Assembly: GCA_040830545.1 (NCBI GenBank)
Contig: JBFOMB010000027.1
Span: 1-42,478, forward strand
DNA from: HXMU1420-2 sp040830545
Lineage (GTDB): Bacteria > Pseudomonadota > Alphaproteobacteria > Rhodobacterales > Rhodobacteraceae
Length of the DNA stretch: 42,478 bases
Direction: 5' to 3'
Positions 1-6,975 of this stretch are shown here, piece after piece. Made by a program: the position numbers and the translations under genes. Each line of letters begins with the position of its first letter. The first letter of the stretch is position 1. The notes beneath the pieces were generated by a model that ran no database searches, was not told where the DNA came from, and saw only the letters and a program-made list of their open reading frames with translations.

Positions 1-114
1 ACGCCCGCCGAAGCGCGCCGGACGCTTGAGCAATTTGAGGGCTCCGCGCCCGGCGCGCTTGCCCAAAACGACGACGAAGAATATGAAAATCAGACCCGCA
101 AACTCTCGTTATGA
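1..114 (+). CDS. C-terminal end of an unidentified protein (partial)
   Basis: Frame 1 is open from the window edge to a TGA at 112-114, giving the last 37 residues of a protein that begins outside the window. The segment is hydrophilic, with an acidic cluster (NDDEEYE) shortly before the end. I see no domain or motif and cannot name it. The next open stretch, starting at 119 in another frame, appears to belong to a different and broken gene, so this stop may be the original one or may have been created by the same rearrangement. The call rests only on the open frame and plausible codon use. Confidence 0.4.
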   Translation, partial: TPAEARRTLEQFEGSAPGALAQNDDEEYENQTRKLSL

Positions 115-118
115 ATGA

Positions 119-445
119 GGGAGCATCGGGGGGCAGGTCACCCCCGTTCGTGTTAACGCGGGCAAAGTTGCCTTTGACTCGATAGTGGCCGAGACAAGAA
201 ATGTCCAACTCGTCGCGCGTGGCCAGGTCGATTGGAAGAAAGATACAATCGCCCTGCGCGCAGAGCCTCGGCGTGTTGGCAAACCCCTGTCGCGGAGCGC
301 GTGGCCCTTTGATGTGTCTGGGCGACTGTCAGACCCCAAATTCAAGCTCGATGTGGGCGGTTCTCGTCCCAGAAACACGAACGGCCAAGCGACGGTTAGA
401 GCCGACAGAAAACCCTGCGTTCCTGACATCACCCAAGTAGAATAG
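119..445 (+). pseudogene. AsmA-like protein, C-terminal remnant without a start
   Basis: The frame opens just after a TGA at 116-118 and runs to a TAG at 443-445. Its translation reads like the end of an AsmA-family protein (large envelope proteins thought to act in outer-membrane and lipid homeostasis). It has the alternating strand pattern of that family: a VARGQVDW strand, then DTIALRAEPRRVG, then PFDVSGRLSDPKFKLD, ending in a short polar tail with one cysteine. The 'F-x-V-x-G-x-L-S-D-P-K' phrase is typical of AsmA C-termini. No ATG precedes it in frame; only a GTG at 185 could start an 86-residue fragment, which would lack the rest of the fold. I read it as the 3' remnant of a gene whose body was lost. 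The family call is from memory and is moderately sure. Confidence 0.5.
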
Positions 446-450
446 CGGGA

Positions 451-951
451 CTAACCTTGATCCGGTTTCGGTTGCTCACTCTGACAAGACTGGACCGCCT
501 TGATTGCACGACTGGTGCCGCCCAAGTCGATCTCAAACTCGCGATTTGAGTCGCCGCTGATCTTGACTGAATTTCGGCCTGCGAATTCTGTTACAAAGTT
601 CGGATTGTCAAAGAACGCGTGGCCGCCCCGCAACTCACCAAGCATTCTGCCCTCACCGTCGCCCGCGAATTTCTCGGACCCGAAATCAAAGAAAAGGGTT
701 CCCGACGCACCTTGCTCGATATCGGTCCAATCCGCGTGATATGCCGCGAAGAAGCCGCCGGCGCGCAAGGGTTCAGCGCCAATTTGCACGAGAACCCCGT
801 CCGGGAACTGCTTCTCCGCATAACAACCATTGCCGATATCTGGGTTCACGAAGATTTTCCAGTCACCTTCTTCACCCCATTTCACGACACTTTGTGCGTT
901 TGCTGGAGACCAAGCAAAAACCAGAAATAGAACTATAGCTTTGCACTTCAT
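451..951 (-). CDS. Small secreted protein, paralogue of the 1255-1755 product
   Basis: The 166-residue product begins with a clear Sec signal peptide (basic MKCK, hydrophobic core, cleavage probably after SPANA). ATG at 951 is preceded by a GAGGG ribosome site about 6 bases upstream. The mature part keeps two cysteines, one in 'NGCYAE' near the start and one in 'VQSCQSE' near the end, well placed for a disulfide. The order of elements (G-E-x-W-x-(I/V)-(F/Y)-x-N, then C-x-x-E, then a (V/M)-Q-(I/M)-G strand, then a Gly/aromatic strand, then a 'GR/DFW' region) matches the neighbouring 166-residue protein, so the two are probably a duplicated pair. Both sit on the same strand, 303 bases apart. 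I do not recognise the family; a periplasmic or secreted location is inferred from the signal peptide. Confidence 0.75.
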   Translation of the reverse strand: MKCKAIVLFLVFAWSPANAQSVVKWGEEGDWKIFVNPDIGNGCYAEKQFPDGVLVQIGAEPLRAGGFFAAYHADWTDIEQGASGTLFFDFGSEKFAGDGEGRMLGELRGGHAFFDNPNFVTEFAGRNSVKISGDSNREFEIDLGGTSRAIKAVQSCQSEQPKPDQG

Positions 952-1254
952 CAGAGACCCTCACTTCTTGTTCGGTCAATTTCACTCCATCGGAATACCT
1001 ATTCCCGTGCGTCTTGTTTGCGATCGGGGAAAAAACGTGACCTGCTTGAACTGAAAACTTCGAACTTGAGAAATCACAAAGGTGCGCTCATCCGCTGAAA
1101 AATGGCCAAACCCCAGCACCAGCAGAAGCGATTTGAGTAAAACGTCAGTTTTGGTGCAACATTGGTTGCCGCTCGAAGTCCAACAAATCGTTAAGACTGG
1201 ATAGCTACACCCGACACACTAGTGATGGCGTCGGGTGCCGCTTATTTGCGTGGT
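952..1254. other. Intergenic region between two paralogous secreted-protein genes
   Basis: This 303-base stretch should hold the promoter and leader of the 451-951 gene and the end of the 1255-1755 transcript. The only clear structure is the inverted repeat CACCCGAC / GTCGGGTG at 1208-1237, which lies just downstream of the 1255-1755 gene on the minus strand and could end its transcript, although no T-run follows. I see no further coding potential. Confidence 0.5.
1208..1237 (-). terminator. Hairpin downstream of the 1255-1755 gene
   Basis: A perfect 8-base inverted repeat, CACCCGAC at 1208-1215 and GTCGGGTG at 1230-1237, has a 14-base loop. It lies about 20 bases beyond the stop of the minus-strand secreted-protein gene. 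There is no T-tract after it on the minus strand, so it is either a weak terminator or a transcript-stabilising stem. Confidence 0.4.
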
Positions 1255-1755
1255 TTAGCTGCCGCTTTCTTCCCCGCATTTCATCGCCATTGTCATGGCG
1301 TTGAATGTGCCATCGAGGTCGATGGTCAGCGCGTTCTCATCGTCTGGGAAGATCGTCATCACGTACTTGCGCGCGACATCTTCCCAGAAATCGACATTGT
1401 CGCCAACGAAGTAGCCGCCTTCGTACCCTTCGGTTATCCGCTTGGTTTCAGTACGGGCTTCGGTTGTGTACCGTTTACCATCGAGGTCGATGACAAGATC
1501 GAGCCTTTGGTTGTCACGCCGACCAATGTCCTCGGGAACATACACACCCAGATAAACTTGGCCTTCTTTCTCCTGGGACCACCCCATCTGCAAGATGTGA
1601 TCTTCGCGAACGCGTTCGATTAAACAGGTCTGAACAGTCTCGTTACGGTAGACGGTCCAACCGTCAACCTCACCATACTTCGAGTACTCATCAGCCGAAG
1701 CGGAAAATGCAGAAATCGCAAGTGCCACGGCTGCTACAGGTAAACTACGTTTCAT
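1255..1755 (-). CDS. Small secreted protein, paralogue of the 451-951 product
   Basis: 166 residues starting at ATG 1755, with GGGAGA about 8 bases upstream. An N-terminal signal peptide (MKRSLPVAAVALAISAF, probable cleavage after SASA) exports it. As in the neighbouring paralogue, the mature chain carries one early cysteine ('VQTCLIE') and one late cysteine ('AMKCGEE'), with 'GWTVYRNE', 'ILQMGW' and 'YLGVYVPEDIG' at equivalent positions to the partner's 'DWKIFVNP', 'LVQIGA' and 'FAAYHADWTDI'. It has the same length as the partner. Function unknown; a periplasmic beta-rich domain is inferred. Confidence 0.75.
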   Translation of the reverse strand: MKRSLPVAAVALAISAFSASADEYSKYGEVDGWTVYRNETVQTCLIERVREDHILQMGWSQEKEGQVYLGVYVPEDIGRRDNQRLDLVIDLDGKRYTTEARTETKRITEGYEGGYFVGDNVDFWEDVARKYVMTIFPDDENALTIDLDGTFNAMTMAMKCGEESGS

Positions 1756-2429
1756 AATGTCGTCTCCCTTATTGTCGACCTATCGACCTACGCAGGTTGG
1801 CCCACGTAGAGTGTTCTGTCCAGTATCTTGACGGAATTCGCCGCAATCGAGGCGATATCAGCTTGAACACCGTCCTCGTGGGAAATGATGCAAACGCAAC
1901 CTAAGTCCAGAAAATTCTAGTATAGAGCGATTGTGGTTTCAGCGCCGCTGAAGAAAAATCCCGGAAGTAAAGATGGGACGACCCAAACGCCTTCGTCGGA
2001 TTTCACCCAAAAACATTCTAGAGTGAACTTGACAGTCACGGAACAAACGGATCGGAACGAGTTAATTGCGCAACACAGAATCTCGCTGATTTGTAGTATA
2101 GGGTCGTCGCTCAAATCGGACTTGGTCTCGGGTTCAATAATGCTAGCTCTATTGTGCGTGCCTGTCATCGCTGATTTAACTCTCCGGAGAAACTGAGGCG
2201 ACGGAATGTTGCGTTTAGTCACTAACAGCCCACAAGCTTCACAACGCGCTAGTGACTTCTTTGGACCGAAAAACGCTGGTTGGAAATTGCGAGATGGTCG
2301 TCGGCTTGTCTGCGATCCGAACTTCTACCCGCCCAGAAATATTGCAGGCTCAATGGAGGTCCGGTTTTACGGGCCGCAATGCAGCGGGCGCGTTAGATAG
2401 CCAACGTTGGGAATGGGCCGCTTCTCCCC
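1756..2429. other. Long intergenic region, no convincing gene
   Basis: About 670 bases separate the secreted-protein gene from the polymerase-like gene. Composition is clearly more AT-rich than the metabolic regions. Two overlapping open frames exist on opposite strands (near 1917-2222 and 1933-2196), but neither has a good ribosome site, recognisable family or domain pattern, and I do not call them. The right side should hold the end of the polymerase-like transcript and the left side the promoter of the 1255-1755 gene; I cannot place a specific promoter. Confidence 0.4.
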
Positions 2430-3914
2430 TCAACCCTCGCCTGACCCGAACGGACCTATACTCTTCCGGGTCTTCTCCTCGAACGCCCTTAGGCGTTCCA
2501 CGTAGCCCTCGCAGGCGGTTTGCTCGCCCTCGTAGACTGCCCAGCGCAGGTGGTGGACGTGGGCCTGGAGCGCATCTTCCTCGACCGGCATGAACTCCTC
2601 GTAGCCTGGAACGTTGTAGGACATCCGAAGGGGTCGTCCGACCACCTCTTCCGAGGCTTCCTGCATGGCCTGTCTGAGCTCTCCGACCAACCTGCAATCC
2701 ACGAGGTAGCTATCGTGAACAGACAGAACCGGGATGCCCTTCTCTGTGAACCTCTTGTGGATGAGCGACGTGATCTCGCTGTCCTGCCGCATGAGGTGAA
2801 TGCCCTGATCCGCAAACAGGTAATCCCCCAGGATCGGGCTCCGCTTGAGCACCTGTTCCAGTAACCCGTCGAGGTCTTTGTCCTTCCGTGTCTTGCCTGG
2901 ATGCCCGCTGGGAAAGCTCTCCCGAAAGGCCTTGTAGGCTGCTGATTTTTCCTTTGCGTTGATGGCCGTAAGCACCAAACGCTTGGCCAGGGTTCGCACA
3001 AGTTTCGGCGGTAGATTTTGATAACTCTCGTCAGAGATAGCATAGGGGTCATAGGTTAAGGCTAACCCCTCCCTCGCAAACAGCATCGCCACGTGCATGC
3101 CCTCGAAGTCAGCTTCTAGGACGGGTTCGGCGTCTATGGTGATCTTGGCCCGCCAGTCGCTGCCGATCTGTTGCCACCAGCCCCCGTAGAACCGCCCGTG
3201 CAGGTCCCAGCTGCCCCGGCTGAAGACCCGGTGCGTTCTGTTGTGGTTTAGGAAGACATATCGGCTGTCTATCAGGTCCTCGAAGATTAGAACCGGGTCC
3301 TGGAGCGACGGAACATCGACGAACGTTCTCTTGATCAGGTCGTTGTAGGCCCGTAGCTCTTCCCGCCAGCGGTGGGTCTGAGGTGTGTCCTCGTACTCGA
3401 TCTGTCTGTTGTCACTATCCTTCAGAACAATGACTTCTTCACCTTCGGCCCGACCGATATCCTCCCTCTTGAACTTTGCTTTCTCGAACCACCCCTGCAG
3501 CGTCCTGCTCGCCCTGATCCGGGTGGTCCGGTTCCCCTTGGCCCCTGCACCCCCATAACTGCCCTTGGCCAGATCGATCAGGCCCTTCTTGTGCAGCGCC
3601 TCGATGATCGGAATGATCTTCTTCGAGATATGGAGAGCGTTGTAGCGAGACCCCGTGTTGTAGGAATTGACTGACATCGAGACCCCAATGCACAGCTCAG
3701 GATCGTCCTTCCAGGCCACATAGAGATCGAGGATCACCACCCTTAGCTGCTTACGAAAGGGGGTCTTGGGCTTTGGTCCCTTACCCCCCTCAGAGACCTC
3801 CCCCTCAATCGCCCACTTCCAGACACACTCCACAAGGTCCTTCACCTCGGGATGATCTGACCACCTATGAACGTCTATTGGTCTGGAGTGCCGGGGGTTC
3901 TCTATCTGGGTCAT
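2430..3914 (-). CDS. Winged-helix plus polymerase-A/T7-RNAP-like palm protein
   Basis: 494 residues, ATG at 3914. I know of no named family for it. Residues about 85-145 look like a winged helix: helices around SKKIIPIIEALHKKGLIDL, then a glycine-rich turn and a basic wing. Residues 230-405 carry, in the correct order, the hallmarks of the DNA polymerase A / single-subunit RNA polymerase superfamily: DLHGRFY at 237-243 (T7 RNA polymerase 'D-x-x-G-R-x-Y'; Pol I 'T-G-R'), followed by WWQQI and a conserved Arg; motif A with D269 in 'EADFEGMH'; motif B with R307 and K311 in 'RTLAKRLVLT' (T7: 'RSVTKRSVMT'); and motif C, H400-D401-S402 (T7: H-D-S; Pol I: H-D-E). The two metal-binding Asp (D269, D401) are present, so catalysis is plausible. 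It is much shorter than T7 RNA polymerase (883 residues) and lacks a visible exonuclease. DNA or RNA synthesis cannot be decided. It stands alone, downstream of tRNA-Gln on the same strand. Assignment by motif only. Confidence 0.8.
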   Translation of the reverse strand: MTQIENPRHSRPIDVHRWSDHPEVKDLVECVWKWAIEGEVSEGGKGPKPKTPFRKQLRVVILDLYVAWKDDPELCIGVSMSVNSYNTGSRYNALHISKKIIPIIEALHKKGLIDLAKGSYGGAGAKGNRTTRIRASRTLQGWFEKAKFKREDIGRAEGEEVIVLKDSDNRQIEYEDTPQTHRWREELRAYNDLIKRTFVDVPSLQDPVLIFEDLIDSRYVFLNHNRTHRVFSRGSWDLHGRFYGGWWQQIGSDWRAKITIDAEPVLEADFEGMHVAMLFAREGLALTYDPYAISDESYQNLPPKLVRTLAKRLVLTAINAKEKSAAYKAFRESFPSGHPGKTRKDKDLDGLLEQVLKRSPILGDYLFADQGIHLMRQDSEITSLIHKRFTEKGIPVLSVHDSYLVDCRLVGELRQAMQEASEEVVGRPLRMSYNVPGYEEFMPVEEDALQAHVHHLRWAVYEGEQTACEGYVERLRAFEEKTRKSIGPFGSGEG

Positions 3915-4127
3915 GCTTGGGGCTTTCTCCTAGGGACCACAGGCAGGGGGGTCTCACCTTAGGGTTCTCTCCTATTGTGGTCTCTCTCTTCCTTCTTATC
4001 CATTACGTATACCTATTAAGTGAGGGAGATCACCCTGGAGGAGGGACCCTATGGGTGGGGCATAAACGGGGGCATTTCCGGGGGAAGGTTCCATCCGGGG
4101 AGCTTAGGTCCAACGATCAGAAGGAAG
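3915..4127 (-). promoter_or_regulatory. Leader/promoter region of the polymerase-like gene
   Basis: About 210 bases lie between the tRNA-Gln 3' end and the polymerase-like start. On the minus strand this holds an AT-rich TAATAGGTATACGTAAT patch near 4004-4020 that contains -10-like hexamers, and a 14-codon open frame (4003 down to 3959) rich in charged residues. An AGGAGA stretch lies about 12 bases before the start codon, at slightly long spacing. Read-through from tRNA-Gln is also possible, since the gene is on the same strand. Confidence 0.35.
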
Positions 4128-4202
4128 TGGCTGGGGTGGTAGGATTCGAACCTACGGTACACGGTACCAAAAACCGCTGCCTTACCGCTTGGCTACACCC
4201 CA
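4128..4202 (-). tRNA. tRNA-Gln(UUG)
   Basis: The minus strand folds as a 75-base tRNA. The 7-bp acceptor stem is TGGGGTG / CACCCCA, with a D arm containing AGCGGTAA, anticodon stem GCGGT / ACCGT around loop TTTTGGT (anticodon TTG, reading CAA), a five-base variable region, T arm GTAGG-TTCGAAT-CCTAC, discriminator G and an encoded CCA. The polymerase-like gene lies on its 3' side. tRNA 3' ends are classic integration sites, but no second copy of this 3' end is visible in the window. Confidence 0.95.
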
Positions 4203-4213
4203 ACGTGGAGCGC

Positions 4214-4242
4214 TGATTACTGCGCTTGCGATCCGGGTTCAA
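4214..4242 (-). promoter_or_regulatory. Probable promoter of tRNA-Gln
   Basis: On the minus strand a -35-like TTGAAC (4242-4237) is followed, after 17 bases, by a -10-like TAATCA (4219-4214). The mature tRNA begins 11 bases further on. Spacing and position fit a housekeeping sigma factor. Confidence 0.5.
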
Positions 4243-4354
4243 GGGCTGACCTGCACTTTTGTGAACTAACCTTAACAGAATTCCCTCACGTTCGGGGTTT
4301 GCCTTGGCAGCAGGGCCGCTAGGGTGGACCGGCGATCAAATAAGGACAACGCCA

Positions 4355-5263
4355 ATGGAGTTTCTGCGCACACCGGATGACCGGTTCGACGCACTGCCCG
4401 ACTATCCGTTCCAGCCCAACTATCTGCAGGTGGATGACACCGAAGGTGGAATGCTGCGGGTTAACCATGTGGATGAAGGCCCGCGCGACGCGGCCCCGGT
4501 CCTGCTGATGCACGGGGAACCCAGCTGGAGCTTCCTGTATCGCCACATGATTCCGGTGTTCACGCAGGCTGGCCATCGCGTGATTGCGCCCGATCTGATT
4601 GGATTCGGACGCTCGGACAAGCCCACAAAGGTCGAGGACTACACTTACCAGCGCCATGTTGATTGGATGGGGTCTGTGCTGCGGCAACTGGATTTGACAG
4701 GGATTACACTGGTCTGCCAGGATTGGGGTGGGCTGATTGGGCTGCGGCTTTGGGCCGAGATGCCCGAACGCTTTGCGCGCGTTGTTGTGGCGAACACCGC
4801 GCTGCCCACGGGCGATCAGCCTGCCAGCGACGCGTTCATGTCCTGGCGGGAATTCAGCCAGACGGTCGATCCATTCCCAACCGGGCGAATCGTTTTTGGC
4901 GGCACGGCGCAACAGATTTCCGAGGCAGAGATTGCCGCCTATGACGCCCCCTACCCGGATGAAAGCTACAAAGCCGGCGCGCGGGCTTTCCCGATTCTGG
5001 TGCCGATCACGCCGGACAACCCCGCGAGCGACGCCAATCGGGCCGCCTGGAAAGTTCTGCGCGGGCTCAACACACCTGTGCTGACGGCCTTTGGCGCAGA
5101 GGACAAGATCATGGCAGGCGTGGACAAGGTGTTCCAGAAACTGCTGCCTGGCGCGCAGGGACAGGACCACACTTTGCTGCCCGATGCAGGCCACTTCCTG
5201 CAAGAGGATGTCGGCCCGGAGCTTGCCCGACTGACAAATGCGTTTATCGACAAGACGAGCTAA
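4355..5263 (+). CDS. dhmA: Haloalkane dehalogenase (type I, alpha/beta hydrolase)
   Basis: 302 residues, starting at ATG 4355 with AAGGA about 8 bases upstream; an earlier in-frame start lacks a ribosome site. The sequence closely follows the DhlA-type haloalkane dehalogenases, which hydrolytically split carbon-halogen bonds to give an alcohol and halide. Visible elements are the oxyanion motif HGEPSW (53-58), nucleophile Asp123 in 'CQDWGG' with halide-binding Trp124, catalytic acid Asp250 in 'GAEDKI', and catalytic His280 in 'DAGHFLQE'. The cap-domain region between about 150 and 225 is of normal length. No signal peptide, so cytoplasmic. It stands alone between the tRNA and a convergent SH3-protein gene. 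The true substrate could be another halide or an epoxide; family confidence is high. Confidence 0.9.
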   Translation: MEFLRTPDDRFDALPDYPFQPNYLQVDDTEGGMLRVNHVDEGPRDAAPVLLMHGEPSWSFLYRHMIPVFTQAGHRVIAPDLIGFGRSDKPTKVEDYTYQRHVDWMGSVLRQLDLTGITLVCQDWGGLIGLRLWAEMPERFARVVVANTALPTGDQPASDAFMSWREFSQTVDPFPTGRIVFGGTAQQISEAEIAAYDAPYPDESYKAGARAFPILVPITPDNPASDANRAAWKVLRGLNTPVLTAFGAEDKIMAGVDKVFQKLLPGAQGQDHTLLPDAGHFLQEDVGPELARLTNAFIDKTS

Positions 5264-5282
5264 CGCTCAAGAGCTCGGACAT

Positions 5283-5810
5283 TCAGTCCCTGATTTCGTC
5301 CGGGCGCACGCCCCAGATGGCTTCCTTGCGCGCCCAGCCGCGATAGCCCCCTGCTGAAAGCTGACACCACTCCACGCTGCAATCCCCCAGCCTCGCCACG
5401 ACACCCAGTTCCAGCGCCGCAACGACGGGAGTTTGCTGATCAGGCCGTGTGTGCAAGGTCAACATGTCCTTTTCCACCAACACAGTGCGCACCCCAGACA
5501 GCAGCGCATAGTGCACCCAGCCGCCTGCCCCGTCGCGATCCATAACACGCCGCCAATGCCCGTGTTCCCCGGTCACCTGCAACGGCATATCGCGCCGCTT
5601 GAACACCCAGTCGATTCGATGTGTCAATGACGGGCCGCGTCGCACATTGCCTTCACTGGCTTTGAGCGACACAAACCGAGGCATCGGCAGATTGGTGACC
5701 GGCCCCACCTGTGGCGCGCTTTGCGCCAGCGCACTACTGCACGCGGCAAATGCCCCCAGCACCAAACCGGCCAAAACCCGACGACTCGGCAAAAAATTCA
5801 ACGTGATCAC
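5283..5810 (-). CDS. Secreted SH3-like domain protein
   Basis: 175 residues from a GTG start at 5810; the frame is open further upstream, but starting here places a signal peptide at the N-terminus (basic SRR, hydrophobic VLAGLVLGAF, cleavage near SALAQ). The mature part consists of two tandem bacterial SH3-like segments (about residues 45-110 and 115-170), with the typical 'VRRGPS..' and 'GWVHYALLSG' / 'GWARKEAIWGV' phrases and two cysteines in 'DCSVEWC' likely to form a disulfide. Such proteins are common in Rhodobacteraceae and are thought to bind peptidoglycan or other envelope partners. It is transcribed divergently from the dehydrogenase gene at 5965 and converges on the dehalogenase gene. 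Confidence 0.75.
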   Translation of the reverse strand: MITLNFLPSRRVLAGLVLGAFAACSSALAQSAPQVGPVTNLPMPRFVSLKASEGNVRRGPSLTHRIDWVFKRRDMPLQVTGEHGHWRRVMDRDGAGGWVHYALLSGVRTVLVEKDMLTLHTRPDQQTPVVAALELGVVARLGDCSVEWCQLSAGGYRGWARKEAIWGVRPDEIRD

Positions 5811-5964
5811 GACCTGCCTGCCCGCTCTTGCTGTGACACCCTGCGGCGTCTTGTTCCTCTGGTACGGTGCGCGCATTTTGGCGCATCGGAGTTCTTGTGC
5901 CCCGCCTCGTCCTGCGCCACCATGCCATGAGACAGACAAATTTGAAAAGTGAACGGAGGCCCGG

Positions 5965-6951
5965 GTGCCAAGAGAGAGGCTGAGTGTTGTTGTGACGCGA
6001 CGGTTGCCGGAAACGGTCGAAACCCGTCTGAGCGAATTGTTCGATGTCCGCCTTCGCGACGACGACCAGCCGATGACGCGGTCAGAACTGACCGAAGCAG
6101 TGCGCACAGCTGATGTTCTGGTGCCCACGGTCACGGACACAATTGATTCCACACTATTGGCCCAGGCCGGTGAGCGGCTGAAACTGATCGCGAACTACGG
6201 CGCGGGTGTGGATCACATTGACGTGTCGACAGCGCGGCAACGGGGCATTCTGGTCAGCAACACCCAGGGCGTTCTGACCGACGACACGGCCGACATGACC
6301 ATGGCCCTGATTCTGGCTGTCACCCGCCGCATCCCCGAGGGGTTGAACGTCATGCAGCGCGGCGAATGGGGCGGCTGGGCCCCCACCGCGTTCCTTGGCG
6401 GTCGTGTGGCTGGTCGGCGTCTGGGCATTCTCGGCATGGGCCGTATTGGTCAGGCGGTCGCAAAACGCGCGGCGGCCTTTGGCATGCAGATCCACTACCA
6501 CAACCGCAAACGCCTGCGTCCCGAGGTCGAATCGACGATGGAGGCAACCTATTGGGACAGCCTCGACCAGATGGTTGCGCGCATGGATGTGATCAGCATC
6601 AACTGCCCCTCCACGCCGTCCACCTTCCACCTGATGAATGCGCGCCGACTGAAACTGCTGAAACCTACGGCCGTGATCGTGAATACGTCGCGGGGTGAGG
6701 TGATCGACGAAAACGCTCTGACCCGGATGCTGCGCGCGGGTGAAATCGCAGGCGCGGGCCTCGACGTTTATGAACACGGCACGGACATCAATCCGCGCCT
6801 GCGCGAACTCGACAACGTGGTGCTGCTGCCGCACATGGGCTCTGCCACCGTCGAAGGACGGCAAGAGATGGGCGAAAAAGTCATCATCAATATCAAGACC
6901 TTCGAAGACGGCCACCGCCCCCCGGATCAGGTCGTCCCTGCAATGTTGTAA
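5965..6951 (+). CDS. D-2-hydroxyacid dehydrogenase (glyoxylate/hydroxypyruvate reductase type)
   Basis: 328 residues, GTG start at 5965 behind a GGAGG at 5955-5959. It is an NAD(P)-dependent reductase of the D-isomer-specific 2-hydroxyacid dehydrogenase family: substrate-binding 'NYGAGVDHID' (77-86), Rossmann motif G157-M-G159-R-I-G162, catalytic Arg243 in 'NTSRGEVID' and catalytic His290 in 'LLPHMGSAT'. The Glu that normally lies five residues after the Asp of the 'D-V' motif is shifted here (D267-V-Y-E270-H-G). A basic 'HNRKRL' after the second beta strand hints at NADP use. The likely substrate is glyoxylate or hydroxypyruvate. gamma-Glutamyltransferase follows 24 bases downstream on the same strand. 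Substrate is inferred. Confidence 0.85.
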   Translation: MPRERLSVVVTRRLPETVETRLSELFDVRLRDDDQPMTRSELTEAVRTADVLVPTVTDTIDSTLLAQAGERLKLIANYGAGVDHIDVSTARQRGILVSNTQGVLTDDTADMTMALILAVTRRIPEGLNVMQRGEWGGWAPTAFLGGRVAGRRLGILGMGRIGQAVAKRAAAFGMQIHYHNRKRLRPEVESTMEATYWDSLDQMVARMDVISINCPSTPSTFHLMNARRLKLLKPTAVIVNTSRGEVIDENALTRMLRAGEIAGAGLDVYEHGTDINPRLRELDNVVLLPHMGSATVEGRQEMGEKVIINIKTFEDGHRPPDQVVPAML

Positions 6952-6975
6952 AACGTAACCCACCGGAGATTGCCC

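Noticed and set aside
1917..2222. A 101-codon open frame (minus) and an overlapping 87-codon frame (plus)
   Set aside because: No ribosome site, no recognisable family, odd composition and mutual overlap; treated as intergenic.
2240..4202. Search for a second copy of the tRNA-Gln 3' end (att site) bounding an integrated element
   Set aside because: No copy of the TTCGAATCC..CCCCA end was found elsewhere in the window, so integration is only inferred.
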